Shown here one piece after another: positions 1 to 10,760 of a stretch of DNA of 64,000 bases. A model generated the notes under the pieces. That model did no database searches. It saw only the letters and a program-made list of their open reading frames with translations, and was not told the DNA's origin. A program made the position numbers and the translations under genes. Each line of letters begins with the position of its first letter. Within the stretch, counting starts at the first letter, position 1. This DNA is from Ascochyta rabiei (taxonomy: Eukaryota > Ascomycota > Dothideomycetes > Pleosporales > Didymellaceae), in assembly GCF_004011695.2 (NCBI RefSeq), contig NC_082411.1:930001-994000 (forward strand), written 5' to 3'.

Positions 1-450
1 GCATGGCTCTCGTGTGTAGCACAGATTCGACGTGAACAACACTGACTTGATCCAACTTCGCAACTCAACTCATTCAATCTCAATGCTCGCGTCAACGCAA
101 TCCCTGCAAACTCAGATCTTAGCATACTTGAAGCCACTTCCTGCGATTCTTGAGGAAGGCAAGACGCTCCCGTAGTAATCTTACTGGGTGCTGGAGAGGC
201 TGAGTACACTAGTGGGATGCCTTGAGATGCCGCAGCAACAAGTCACAGCCACAGCGGCGGCAGCCGTGCGCAGCAAGAAACCAAACCAGAAGCCCGGCTC
301 TTTGCTGCTGCGGGGCTCATCGAGCCGGTGACCTTTTCGAGGCGACTTGAAGTGAACATCAGGGGAGCCAAGACACCAAGGTTACGATAAGTGCAAGACT
401 TAGACGGCTAAGCGGTTGTGCCGTGTTGGTACCAGACGTGACTGGTAAGG
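1..450. other. No gene recognised
   Basis: No open frame with protein-like composition is seen here on either strand. The stretch probably holds the 5' flank of the small gene that starts near 451. Confidence 0.4.
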
Positions 451-1007
451 ATGCAAACTCGTGACGTGAAGGAGTTGATCGGTAGGGCCGCATTCAGGTC
501 GCGAGATAAGTATCGGAGAGAGCCACAAGTAGTGAGGCTCCAGCGGTTTCTTCCCAACATCCGTACCAACATGAACATGAATGTTGGTTCCCCTAATTCT
601 GTATCCTCCTATCATCGGATGACTTTGGAAGAGTACCAAAAGTTGAGCTATGTACCAACCAGAGCAAATCTGGAAAAGAGGCAGCTGGAGCAAGATCAGG
701 CTGCATTGCAGGACCAGCAGCAGGGTAAGCGCATTAGGTAATGCAAGAAGGCATGACTGATTGCGATTCAGACCAGCGCAAGTCCAGGGGTCACATTTCA
801 GAAAACCCACTCTCCACAACGTTGGCTTCCCCACAGGCAAACTCGCATTCAAGTTCTCGGCCAGAGGTCAGACGCCTCAGTGGAAACTTCAACGCCCCCA
901 CATACGTAGAACTCGAACGACACAACAATACGAGGCGTCGGCGGAGCAGCTTTAGAGAGATCGTCAAGGGATGGGCAAAGAAGTCGCCTCCTCCCACCGT
1001 CGTCTGA
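451..1007 (+). CDS. Small hypothetical spliced gene
   Basis: Unrecognised protein. The proposed exons are 451-724 and 772-1007, joined over a 47-nt intron with donor GTAAGC, a CTGAT branch-like site and acceptor TTCAG. The join keeps frame and gives 169 residues. The first exon holds a stretch reading MTLEEYQKL followed by Gln-rich sequence. The second ends in a basic patch (RRRRSSFREIVKGW) and PPPTVV. No signal peptide or membrane segment is visible. The protein-like character on both sides of the intron and the frame-preserving join argue for a real gene. The start is uncertain: the Met at 571 is an alternative, and another upstream exon is possible. An antisense frame at 400-852 is judged a shadow. 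Confidence 0.45.
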
Positions 1008-1701
1008 CCACATCTCTACTGGTGTTGACCTCATCCACCCGCTCGTTTGCTTCAGACCATTCGCCTCAATGTACGGATCAAGCTCAGTAGCTCTTGGTCC
1101 ACTCGATGTTTGTCCCGTCTTCTTGTTCCGTGTCGTGTTTTCGTTCAAGGCATAAGCGCAATGTAAATGACATCATACCCCTTATTTCCCAACCTCGTCT
1201 TCGTCTGCGACCCGTGTTCTGCGCAACTTTCCCCCGCAAACAACATCCAACGTCAGCCGCGCTCCGTGCGCGTTCGCTACAGCTTGCCTCTGTGATTACG
1301 GAAGGCAGATCAGCCCACCATATTTTACGGCTTCGTCAGACCCTGAACGCAATGCGGCAAGATGGTCACACATCACTTCCACATGCGGACGGTGTCTCCA
1401 AGCACGGCGTGCCCTGCATGGCGCCGCAATGACGTCTCAAGATAACACAATGTCTTGCAGCCGACAGGCCGTCCCGTTTGCTCGCTCAGGTACCAGAGAA
1501 TGGTTCTTTAAAGCGCAAAGATGCCGTTTAAGCCGTTCATTGGTATCCACGTCGGGTAGTCTTACCAGATCCATAAACCCTACGTCGCAAAGACAAGCTT
1601 TGAAGGTTGTTTCAAAGATCACGACAATCACTCCGCGGTGTCGCTGCCTTGAAATCATTCGTGTCGAACCTGTGACCTCAGAGCGGAGCAACAGCATCAT
1701 A
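1008..1701. other. Intergenic, no gene recognised
   Basis: An open frame at 1094-1432 has arbitrary composition and is not called. The frame upstream of 1702 is open from 1429 but lacks protein-like sequence, so it is treated as 5' UTR of the next gene. Confidence 0.35.
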
Positions 1702-2163
1702 ATGGATCACTACCCCGAGATCAATGTTGAGGAGCGAGAGTACCTATTAAGCGCTTCACGTCAGAACTCTGGATCTTCAATCCCCAAAGCCCCAGACTTC
1801 CACTCACCACCATCACTCGTCCCCAGTCGACAATCATCTCACACCATGTCTTCTGCTGGTGCTCCAACGAGTACATTGTTGCAACAACAAACGGCTTCGC
1901 ATCCTCCGTCATCAGACGCAACTGAGCAACCAGAGCGCAAGGACTCTATCCACACCGACGAAAAGACCGCAGAGAAGCTCAAAGCCGAGTTCATGCGTTA
2001 CACAGACGCACCACCGCCGTACTCGGAGGAGCAATATGAGAACAAGACTGAAGAGCAACAACTCAGTATGAGAACGCAGGATTACGCGAAAGAGATCAGC
2101 AGGATGATGGGTCGCCAGCTTGTGACGGGAATAAAGACGGACGATACGCAAGACAAAGCATAA
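1702..2163 (+). CDS. Hypothetical protein, Ser/Pro-rich
   Basis: A single-exon frame of 153 residues that I do not recognise. It starts MDHYPEINVEERE, followed by a Ser/Pro-rich, probably disordered middle. A more structured charged region near residues 90-150 includes APPPYSEEQYE; the PPPY there could be a WW-domain ligand (inference). The frame is open further upstream to 1429, but that part is arginine/serine-rich without protein-like features, so I start at ATG 1702. There is no signal peptide or membrane helix. The acidic, Gln/Glu-rich C-terminal half reads like an authentic fungal protein. Confidence 0.55.
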   Translation: MDHYPEINVEEREYLLSASRQNSGSSIPKAPDFHSPPSLVPSRQSSHTMSSAGAPTSTLLQQQTASHPPSSDATEQPERKDSIHTDEKTAEKLKAEFMRYTDAPPPYSEEQYENKTEEQQLSMRTQDYAKEISRMMGRQLVTGIKTDDTQDKA

Positions 2164-3757
2164 TCAAATGCCCGAAGGGAAGAGAATGAGCGCGTTGTGA
2201 CAGATGAAGTTTACCAGCAGGCTGGTCCTGTACGATATGATCGTTCGAGCGAGCATGGCGTTTAAGTGAGGCGCAAAGCACCAGTGCTAGCTGGTATCTG
2301 TCTCCACTGATTAAAGAGACGATCTTGGGTCTTTCAATATGAGCATTTCCACACTTCCAAGCCGTTCCTCCTCTTTTCTCTATTCACATGCCTAACTCCA
2401 GAGCCGGTTTCTCAAGTTGTGGCTGGTGGTTCCAGTATTGATCGCTCGTAATCCAGATCAGACAAGGCGCTTTCGTCAACTCGTCGACGCAGCCGCTGAC
2501 GCACACCACTCTGGCAGTATCGCGATTCCACCTTCGCTTCTTCTCAGTCGCTACGCATGATCGTATACAACATAATCATTGACAGCACAGGCCTCATCAA
2601 GCGCATTTCTCGCGTGGTTGTACTCAAGACATCTATAGGCGGACAAGAAACAAGCCATAAACATCATCTGTTTCGGTCAACATGGCGTCAACGAGTACGA
2701 AGATGGTTGACCATATGAATCTCTGCGCACAAGGTACGATACGAGCACCCCGCTAATTGTATTAAAGATACCCAAATTCGGTTGTGCGTGATTGCGACAG
2801 ATACCAGTCTTATTGATCATACGCAGACTCAAACAGCCCTGTTGTAAGGTACAAGCCTTCCAAAATCAACAAACTTTTACATCCCAGAAGTTCAAGAAGT
2901 GTTGGGCGACAAGACCACAAGACAAAGATACAGCAGAGTGCGCGAGAGACAGAGGGTGCAAGCAAATAAAGCCGAGAGTCAAGACGCAGTCAAGATCGAT
3001 AAAGTCAGTGGAGAAAATTGCTGAGAAGAGGCTGTGTTCTTCGGTGGTGGACCAATATCCAGGAGCATGCTGGTGAGCGAGTCATGATTGGGAACCTAAC
3101 GAACGGGAAGAGTAATGTTTAATGACAACGTATTGCCTGAAAAAGCTTTTCTGCACTAAAGTAACAATAAAACCGACAACTAAAGTAAGCCTTGATGCAT
3201 GAAGGTCTCAGGAGTGCAGGCGCATCTAACAATTTCCCAATCTAGCCTCGCTAGAGGCAAATTCCCTGCCTTCAGCGCAGCTCTTCACAACATCTCATTC
3301 CTCCCACATCCTGTGCAAAAAGCTACGTGAACTTGTGCTGTGGAGACCAGCATCTAAATATAGCGAAAGCAAACCAATTGCCGATACTGCCTTGCGGTTC
3401 AACGGTTAGCACAGCCCGGATACGGGCGGCCTGTGCCAGGCCCAGCACGACCCTCGCGGACAGATGACGCGGACCAACACGTGGATAGGGTCCGCAATTC
3501 ATGAAACAAAACATGTGGAGGGAGCGCCTTTAAGAACAAGGAAAGCCCGCTGGACCCTGTCAGCTCTTGATCAACACAATAAATTGACTACTTGAAGCTT
3601 TACAAGACACCGACCATCCTGCGTAGTGGTTGGGACATTTGAACGAGGTAAGACCGAAGGATACTGTGTTGCTATAGACATTTAGCCTTACATTATGCTT
3701 TAGATACCTATAAGCAACTGTACATACCTAGTATCCGTCGCATCCGGTCAAGAGAAT
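2164..3757. other. 1.6 kb without a convincing gene
   Basis: Short frames (for example 2792-3076 plus and 3323-3514 minus) have biased, unprotein-like content. I see no RNA gene, repeat or transposon end here. Confidence 0.4.
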
Positions 3758-3985
3758 ATGAACGCAATCGTACCAATGGATTCACCATCGTCGTCTGCAT
3801 CCTCGTCTCCGACCTCTTCGCCAACTTCACAAGCCTTCGATGCATTTCCCTTCCCCTCCATCCCTGAACACATCATCGTCACTTTCGACGGCAAAGTGCG
3901 TGAGATGGTTCGGATAACGAAAGACCCATCGGAGGAGCGCAAACAACGCCCAAAGCCGAAGCGATACTACTCGCAGGAGCACTAG
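3758..3985 (+). CDS. Small hypothetical protein (75 aa)
   Basis: A short frame that starts MNAIVPMDSPSSSASSS, continues as a Ser/Thr/Pro-rich leader and then a compact segment (residues about 29-60: FPFPSIPEHIIVTFDGKV), and ends in a basic tail KQRPKPKRYYSQEH. I do not recognise a family. The change from a low-complexity N-terminus to a hydrophobic and then basic end is typical of small conserved fungal proteins, but the length makes chance hard to exclude. No neighbours suggest a role. Confidence 0.4.
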   Translation: MNAIVPMDSPSSSASSSPTSSPTSQAFDAFPFPSIPEHIIVTFDGKVREMVRITKDPSEERKQRPKPKRYYSQEH

Positions 3986-4234
3986 ATGTTTGGGTCATAA
4001 TGAACCTCTAGAACATCGATGGAGGATTACATGAAATACACGGAAATTTTGCCGCTGTTGTGCTTCGCCACACAGCTTAAAGGAGTTCCGGGACTGGGTA
4101 TCTTGGGTCAGCATATTAATTCACTCCCACGGCTTGCGATACACGGAATATAGAATTTCTTGCTATTGCTATACAGAACGTACCCGATGAAAGCTAACCT
4201 GACAGCGAGACATAGCTAATAAGGTAATGCAAGC

Positions 4235-5460
4235 CTAGAGGAGATATTCCTTGAGGCACGTCCAGCATCCTTGATCAGCCCTTTTGCGCTTCTCACTGGA
4301 AGATTCGTTCCCACTATCTTCCTCTCCCTCAACACTCCCGTCGAACAGAAAACCATCCAGCAGGTTCCCGTGCTCATCCACAAGCACAACCATTCCATCC
4401 GCACCTTCGGTCAGTACCTCCAGATCGTCTTTCGTTTTATCGTCACGCACTGAGTAGTCATGGATGGACCTGAATATATCATCTGTGAGTCTGTGTAAAC
4501 TAACAATACCTTGGCAATCGCCAACGGATGCACCGTAAAGACTTGGGTTTGATTGTAGGCTATCGAACGCGTTTTCATCATCTGTGAGGTAGATTTTGAG
4601 ATTGCTGACGTTGGCAGGTAGAAGGTTCGCTTCGGACGTGTCGATGTACTCAGAGCCAGGTGAGCAGGTGCACATGCCACGCTGATATGCGGAACTGGAC
4701 CGATAGTAACAGCCTTGCGGTCGACTATGAACGAACATTGTACGTATTAGGAATGTGTCTTCCCGGTCTTGAACCTGGGCTTGTGGAGTGAACCCGACTT
4801 TTCTCCTCTCACGCACAGGTTCCGTCTTCACCGATTTTACGAAAGTCGGGGACAGACGAGCAGGATACACAGACTCAGCTTGCGCCAGTTTGATGGCTGT
4901 TGAAGCGCAGTTGGTAGTCCGAGCTGCAGCTGCTCGGAGAGGATTCTTTGCTTCCCAATCCTCTTCGTACGCGACCAGGATGGTAAACATGTCCAGAAGC
5001 TCCTGAAACTGGAGTCGTGCGGCGTGTCAAGCGTCTCGCAGTGTTGTGTAAGACGTCTTGATGCGAGCTCCTTGGAGTAGTCCTGGCCCACCGACTTTGT
5101 TCCAAGCTACAGTGATGGCGTGCATGAAAACCAAATCGGCGTTTACTTCGCAGACTGGGTATAGCTCATCGACCATGGTGTCACCGGGATGAACATTATG
5201 TCCACAGTTGGAGGCAGTCTGCAGTCCGAAATTAAGAGAGAGTATTGGTCTACTACTAGGGCCGCATCGCGGTATTTGATAGACTGGTAGGGTTCCAGAG
5301 CATCACATATCTGTCCAACATCGGGTTCTGCGGCGTGCTGCTTCTGCCATTTGATGAAGAGTGAGAAGTTCTGTGGAAGGATCAGACTTGCTCGCACAGG
5401 CAGTGAAGCAATCTCTATGGGGCTGATTGATTCCAGTGAATGAATTTTGAGCTTTATCAA
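4235..5460 (-). CDS. Unrecognised multi-exon gene or pseudogene
   Basis: The 3' part is clear: a frame from about 5026 down to 4235 gives about 260 residues, including FQELLDMFTILVAYEEDWE, a Cys-containing middle, an acidic stretch rich in D/E, and the end CWTCLKEYLL. Upstream the same frame reads on as coding-like sequence (91 codons, 5030-5302) but is interrupted by one in-frame TGA at 5027-5029. In another frame, 5143-5460 also looks coding (SIKYRDAALVVDQYSLL). I could not find an intron arrangement that joins these parts cleanly. Either there are introns I cannot place, or the gene carries a nonsense change (CGA to TGA would be a RIP-type transition). No family is recognised. Confidence 0.4.
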
Positions 5461-5948
5461 TACCGTAATCTTGTAAGTGCTGATAAACCTTACAGCGAAG
5501 GGTCATGCCCGCTGGACACTAGGTGCGTCCATCTTCGCTGGTCTATGGACACACCGTTTCCCTACGACGTGAGAGAACCGGCCATCAGTATTTGTATAGT
5601 GCCTACCACTGTTGCGCCTGTCGCATCGATTGTAGGGATGTTGAGACAGCATACAGCCCACGCATTGATGGAATGAGACAAGGACAGACAGAACAGGTAC
5701 TAGAAGCGCAGCGAACGAACAAAGAGCTGATTGCGCATCCGCTCGACTGGTTAGTAGTCTCTAGCGCTGTGCATATGGATAGCTCAATAGCTGTCAGCCA
5801 GGAAAGCGTTGCCATCTGGCTCAATTCTATCGCCTCTGATGCACTTCAAGTAGCCTATATCCGGCCCTAGTGTTCGGCACGTTGCTCGCTACGCTCTATC
5901 GATATTTTCAATAAGCCTCATCCTGAAATATACTTCCTCAAGTACCAC
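5461..5948. other. No gene recognised
   Basis: Overlapping short frames exist on both strands (plus 5523-5870, minus 5603-5824). None looks like a protein or joins to its neighbours. Confidence 0.3.
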
Positions 5949-6744
5949 TTAGCAAGCAATGCGCTGGCGCAAGCGTCTTTGGGAGCCATCTGCCTTGATT
6001 GTGTATTCTGCTCCAGGGGTGATGGTTGCTATTGACACCTGGTTTTGCAACATGGCATAGATCGTCCCGAAGTAAATCGAAGTGGAAGAGTGAGAGTTGA
6101 TACACATTTCAAATATAGCTTGTAGATCCGCGAAACTTTCTGGGCCACTCTTCCAGTGAAGCAATCTTATAGTCTCGAAAACTCTTAGTCACTCTTCTGA
6201 TGGATAACTCGATTTGAGATTGGTTGGAAACAAATACTCAGTGCACTGGTTGATCAGAAGGGAACCATCGCGTTTCCGCGACAGTTTCGGCAGCCATAAA
6301 GATGGTGATGCACTTGCTCTCTTTGACCTCCATCTCAAACCATGTCCGTTCACGTCTTGCGCACGAAGGTCAGTCACCTACATATAGATGATAGAAAAAA
6401 AACTAAGTCTCCATCTTGTTGGTTTGTTCAAGAAGTTGTAGCGCAGCCACTCATCATTTGGAGGCAGTATTGCCAGCGGGGGTAACAGCATACTTTTGAC
6501 TTATACATAGGCGTGTACCCCTGTTCTGCTGTCGTGCGAGGTTGCCACAATTCTTTTTAAACCGTTGTGTATACAAAAAAGAGAAAGAGCTGGTTTGCGC
6601 TGTCGAAGATGTATAAGGTCGAGTTGAGAAATGGCAGTAGTTTTTGAGGAGAATTGTGACGTCAAGCCGGGGGTGCCCCACTTTAAGTGTCTGGGTCACT
6701 TTCGCGTTTCCGTCGCTGAACACCAGCTTTCGCTTTCCATGCAT
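5949..6744 (-). CDS. Possible multi-exon hypothetical gene
   Basis: The last exon, about 6180 down to 5949, reads FETIRLLHWKSGPESFADLQ and ends RLRQRIAC. A preceding exon near 6360-6250 reads TWFEMEVKESKCITIFMAAE. A first exon could begin at ATG 6744 (MHGKRKLVFSDGN). The exons lie in different frames and need introns, with weak splice sites at GTGCAC and CTAAG, so the model is provisional. No family is recognised. If real, the gene is divergent from the FAD monooxygenase at 6913 and shares about 170 bp of promoter with it. Confidence 0.3.
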
Positions 6745-6858
6745 ATATACCTCTCACCATTTTAATGCGTTCTTCGTGCCTGATAAACCAGCAATATCCT
6801 TTGGCGCACACGTTTAGCTTCTTTCGTGTCTGTATGTTGCCCCAGTCTCATGTACGGA

Positions 6859-6866
6859 TATAAAAG
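6859..6866 (+). promoter_or_regulatory. TATA box of the FAD monooxygenase
   Basis: TATAAAAG lies 47 bp before the ATG at 6913. The sequence is exact, but the spacing leaves only a short 5' leader. Confidence 0.45.
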
Positions 6867-6912
6867 AGGGGGTGATGCGGGTGCCTAAGAGGGGTATCCG
6901 CCATGTGCCATC

Positions 6913-8238
6913 ATGCCTATTGACATGAAGTCGAACGGATTCGCTTTCCAGAACCACACCCAATTCCCCATTGCTATAATTGGCGGTGGTCTCGGCGGCC
7001 TTGCTCTGGCCATTGGCTTGCTTAAGCATGGCATACACGTCCAAATATACGAAGCCGCAGCGGAATTCTCCGAGATAGGTGCAGGAGTTGCCTTCGGTAT
7101 CAACTCAATAACGGCTCTGCACCTAATCGATCCGAAGCTACTGGAAGGCTACAAGAAACACGCGACATTCAACGCCGATCACCACCGCTCCAACACCTTC
7201 ATGTCATTTCGATGGGGCACAGATGAGAGAAGTCATGACGGAAACAAAGCGGGCGATGTGATGTGGGACCTGGACGACAGTTGGCAGCCTGAGCGTGCCG
7301 AGTCATTTGGAGTACGAACAAGGAGCTGTATTCACAGGGCACGCTTGCTGGCCGAACTCGTCGCGTTGCTACCATCGGATGTTACAAGCTTCAACAAAAG
7401 CTTCGTGGCTGCCGATAAGCAGAACGATGGATTACTTAGGCTGCAGTTCACAGATGGCACAACTGCACTGGCAAGCGCACTCATCGGCTGCGATGGGATA
7501 AAGAGCAAGGTACGAGAGCTTGTATGTGGCTCACATACCCGTGCAAGCTACGCTGGGGAAGTAGCCTATCGCGCTATGGTACCCAGAGTCGATGCTGAGA
7601 AAGCTCTTGGAGCCGACCATGCTTTCAATGGGACCATCTACTGTGGTTATGGTGGATACATCGTCACGTATCCCGTCGATAACTGCGATTTTGTGAACAT
7701 GGTTGCAATTCCGCATGATCCAGGCAAGGCCACTGTCTGGAGCCAGGACGAGTGGACAGTACCAGCGACCACCGATGAAATCCGTCAACGCTTCGAAGGG
7801 TGGTATCCACCGCTGATTGATGTTATCTGTGATTACAGTATGCCTAATAAATGGGCTTTGTTCGATCTCCAACATGATGCGCTGTACTACAGAGACAATA
7901 TCTGCTTACTTGGTGATAGCGCTCATGCAACAACACCACACCTCGGCGCAGGCGCAGGCATGGCAATGGAGGATGCATATCTGCTTGGCAATCTAATCGC
8001 CTTAGTTGGAAGTGTTGCGCATGTTGAGAACGCTTTTCGCGCATACGACGCCGTCAGACGACCACGCACGCAAGGCTGTATCGAGAAGAGTCGCAAAGCC
8101 GCCATGGCAATGGACTTCTTAGTGCCGGAACCTGTTGACGATACAACTGCGCTGAAAAGGGCTCTTGAAGCATCGTACAGATGGCTCTGGCACGAAGATC
8201 TAGAGGCGCAGTTCATTAAAGCGAAAAATCTTCTTTAG
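6913..8238 (+). CDS. FAD-dependent monooxygenase, salicylate hydroxylase-like
   Basis: An uninterrupted 441-residue frame of the group A flavoprotein aromatic hydroxylases, which use NAD(P)H and O2 to hydroxylate (and for salicylate decarboxylate) aromatic rings in the cytosol. What is seen: the N-terminal dinucleotide fold IAIIGGGLGGLALA (glycines at 24-29), an acidic strand end IYEAA, the arginine segment RSCIHRARLLAEL, LIGCDGIKSKVR (the DG motif), and the second FAD motif GDSAHATTPHLGAGAG with Asp near 335. Length and motif order match salicylate hydroxylases and 6-hydroxynicotinate monooxygenases; the substrate cannot be told from sequence. The next gene on the same strand is an Old Yellow Enzyme, so the two may act together on aromatics or electrophiles (inference). 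Confidence 0.85.
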   Translation: MPIDMKSNGFAFQNHTQFPIAIIGGGLGGLALAIGLLKHGIHVQIYEAAAEFSEIGAGVAFGINSITALHLIDPKLLEGYKKHATFNADHHRSNTFMSFRWGTDERSHDGNKAGDVMWDLDDSWQPERAESFGVRTRSCIHRARLLAELVALLPSDVTSFNKSFVAADKQNDGLLRLQFTDGTTALASALIGCDGIKSKVRELVCGSHTRASYAGEVAYRAMVPRVDAEKALGADHAFNGTIYCGYGGYIVTYPVDNCDFVNMVAIPHDPGKATVWSQDEWTVPATTDEIRQRFEGWYPPLIDVICDYSMPNKWALFDLQHDALYYRDNICLLGDSAHATTPHLGAGAGMAMEDAYLLGNLIALVGSVAHVENAFRAYDAVRRPRTQGCIEKSRKAAMAMDFLVPEPVDDTTALKRALEASYRWLWHEDLEAQFIKAKNLL

Positions 8239-8523
8239 ACGGTTCTCTACCGGGACAATTACACGCGACTGGCTCTTAAACATGTTCGCACATACTCCAG
8301 CTTTGCTCAATTACCCTATGAATCCTTTGCGCCTTAGTGGAGCTGGGTAGCGTTGCTGATGTTCGCCGCTGACAAATCTTGCTCCAGCTCTTGGTAACGT
8401 CATTCTCTTTGACAACTAGTCTCGGGGTTCACCGCTTTACACAGCGAGCGTTGGAAATCATAGGAAGCTTCTATGCCTGCTCGCCGATGTTGTCCGGTTG
8501 TTGGTTAGAAAACATGCATGAGG

Positions 8524-8529
8524 TATATA
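8524..8529 (+). promoter_or_regulatory. Possible TATA box of the Old Yellow Enzyme gene
   Basis: TATATA lies 114 bp before the ATG at 8638, in the 400-bp gap after the monooxygenase stop. Confidence 0.35.
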
Positions 8530-8637
8530 GGTTCAGCATCGGGTCTGCATCATCTGCCGTTCCCAGCAGTATCAATACGTCTTATTCCCTTCGCAACACA
8601 ACCCTCCAATCTTAGAATCTTACGTTCGCTCGCCAAC

Positions 8638-9741
8638 ATGTCCGACTCTCGTCTTTTCAAGCCTCTTAAGGTTGGCTCTATTGAGCTCAAGAACCGAGTC
8701 GCTATGGCTCCTTTGACACGGTTCCGTGCTAGCGACAGTCACGCCATCCTTCCATTCGCAGCCGAGTACTACAGTCAGCGTGCTTCTGTCCCAGGCACCC
8801 TCTTGATATCCGAGGCTACGCTCATTACTGGCCAGCATGGAGGATATTCTAATGTGCCTGCAATTGAGAACCAGGAACAGATCGACGCCTGGAAGAAGGT
8901 CACCGAGGCCGTGCACAAGAAGGGATCTTTTATCTACCTCCAGCTCTGGGCCCTGGGGCGTGTAGCAAACAAGGAATTTTCTGAGGCACATGGGATCACA
9001 GTGAAGAGTTCTAGTGCTACCCAGCTTTCTGAAGATCTTGCTGTCCCCAAGGAAATGACTGTGGAAGAGATCAAGGAAACTGTCAGTGCATACGCTCAGG
9101 CCGCCAAGAACGCAATCAAAGCTGGGTTTGATGGAGTCGAAATCCACGCAGCAAACGGGTATCTCATCGACCAGTTTTTGCAGGACACCGTCAACAAGCG
9201 TACAGACAACTACGGTGGCTCCATCGAGAACCGTAGTCGCTTTGCTATGGAAGTTACCCGGGCAATCGTTGACGCCATTGGTGCCGACAAGACCGGTATC
9301 CGGCTTTCTCCCTTCAGTACTTTCCAGGGGATGAAGATGGCCGAACCAATCCCCCAGTTCTCGGATATCATCAAGAAGCTCAACAGCTTGAACCTCGCAT
9401 ACCTGCATATGGTCGACTCTCGTGTGTCTGGTGACGCGAGCATTGAGGGCTATGACTCCCTTGAGCCTCTCATTCCGCTGTACACCTCCAGTCCTCTCCT
9501 CATCGCTGGCGGGTTCAAGGCAGACTCTGCACGCAGGCTTCTGGACGAAGAACACAAGGGCCGCGACGTTGTTGTGGTCTTTGGTCGTTACTTTATCTCC
9601 ACACCTGATCTTGTTTACAGATTGAACAAGGGCATCGAATTTACCCCGTATGACCGCGACACTTTCTACACACCCAAGAGCGAGAAGGGTTACACCGACT
9701 ACCCATTTAGCGAAGAGTTCAAGGCTAGTGCTAACTTGTAG
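8638..9741 (+). CDS. Old Yellow Enzyme family NADH:flavin oxidoreductase
   Basis: A 367-residue intronless frame, the usual length for fungal Old Yellow Enzymes. These FMN TIM-barrel enzymes reduce activated C=C bonds in enals, enones and similar compounds. What is seen: the start MSDSRLFKPLKVGSIELKNR, the FMN-binding segment RVAMAPLTRFRA, QLWALGR, and the substrate motif HAANGYLIDQFL, with His170, Asn173 and Tyr175 matching the anion-binding pair and proton-donor Tyr of yeast OYE1. NKRTDNYGGSIENRSRF is the family signature, and GRYFISTPDL near the end binds phosphate. I chose the ATG at 8638 because it begins the conserved barrel; the frame is open 40 codons further. A long antisense frame over the gene is a shadow. 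Confidence 0.92.
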   Translation: MSDSRLFKPLKVGSIELKNRVAMAPLTRFRASDSHAILPFAAEYYSQRASVPGTLLISEATLITGQHGGYSNVPAIENQEQIDAWKKVTEAVHKKGSFIYLQLWALGRVANKEFSEAHGITVKSSSATQLSEDLAVPKEMTVEEIKETVSAYAQAAKNAIKAGFDGVEIHAANGYLIDQFLQDTVNKRTDNYGGSIENRSRFAMEVTRAIVDAIGADKTGIRLSPFSTFQGMKMAEPIPQFSDIIKKLNSLNLAYLHMVDSRVSGDASIEGYDSLEPLIPLYTSSPLLIAGGFKADSARRLLDEEHKGRDVVVVFGRYFISTPDLVYRLNKGIEFTPYDRDTFYTPKSEKGYTDYPFSEEFKASANL

Positions 9742-10760
9742 ACATTGGAGCGTGATTATTGCATCAGTATGGCGTTCAGGATTGGGTAAAGACATCATAT
9801 GTGCTACTTATGATAGGCTTAAAATAGAGGTGGGAAGAGTTGGATATAGATCTAGAGATGAACTCTGATGATGCAGTGCTCCTATGGTACTGGGCGTGGC
9901 AAAAATGCGTATTAAAATAGTTGTCATGTTAAGCAATGAGGCCAATATGTCATGTGCGCTGTGGCTCTAGCCCGATCAGCTTTGTACCGCTTCCAGCTCA
10001 GGCTTATACTCAATCCTCCATCACCACACCATCAGAAAGGGCGCACTACACCCATGTGTTTCTGAGACCACGTGGACCATGTACGGTTTGCTATAGAAAC
10101 ACGAGCTGAGAGTGAGGTGCTGGGCTGATATGTCCGCCCCATTGTGGCTGCATTTACCTGCTTTGCCCACTTGACGTACCCAATCACGGTTTTGTCTTTT
10201 CGTCTCGAGCCAATCACAGGAGTCTCGTGCCCTCCTCAGGATACGCCCCAGGAACCGCTGCGCCGCGGAGGTCCTTCAGCCTGATGGTCTTCCCAGCTCA
10301 AAAGAGAGTCAAAAATTGCTGGGATTCCTCCGAGTAGGATCTAGCTGCGTCGTAATGCCACAATCTTGGAAGCAAATCCGGCTCAAGGCAGATTCCCTAT
10401 GGTGACCTCCACCCAAACGGAGTATCCTTTCGGCCAGGATTCGTACGTTGCAGCCTTTGATGATGGTACAGTAGCTCGCGATGTTTGCACTCGCTCTAGT
10501 TAACGCAGAATCAGGCCAGCTTGCCAAACAGGAATTAAAGGCCGATGTGCCGTCGTGGCGCTCCGAAGGTTATGCGGATGATTCGAGTGTAGAGATTCTA
10601 GACCATGACCATGGTGTTGGTAGAGCCCAAAGATGCAACGACAGAGATCTCGATCGAGTTCTTGTAAAACCTCGTGCCCAGATCGTATCAGGGTGTACGC
10701 TAAATACAGCATCAGGCTGAAACACCACCTCAACTTCGCTTCATCCTGCTGCTACCGACT
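9742..10760. other. 1 kb intergenic, no gene recognised
   Basis: A plus frame at 10481-10720 could hold part of an upstream exon of the CorA-like gene, but no splice join was found. Nothing else stands out. Confidence 0.35.

Noticed and set aside
2792..3076. 94-codon plus frame
   Set aside because: Lys/Gln/Cys-rich arbitrary composition, no second exon and no family.
3390..3480. Possible tRNA (GGTTCAACGGTTAGCAC)
   Set aside because: It resembles a D-arm by eye, but no T-arm or acceptor stem pairs with it.
8620..9798. 392-codon minus frame opposite the Old Yellow Enzyme
   Set aside because: The plus strand encodes an unmistakable enzyme; the antisense frame shows no motif.
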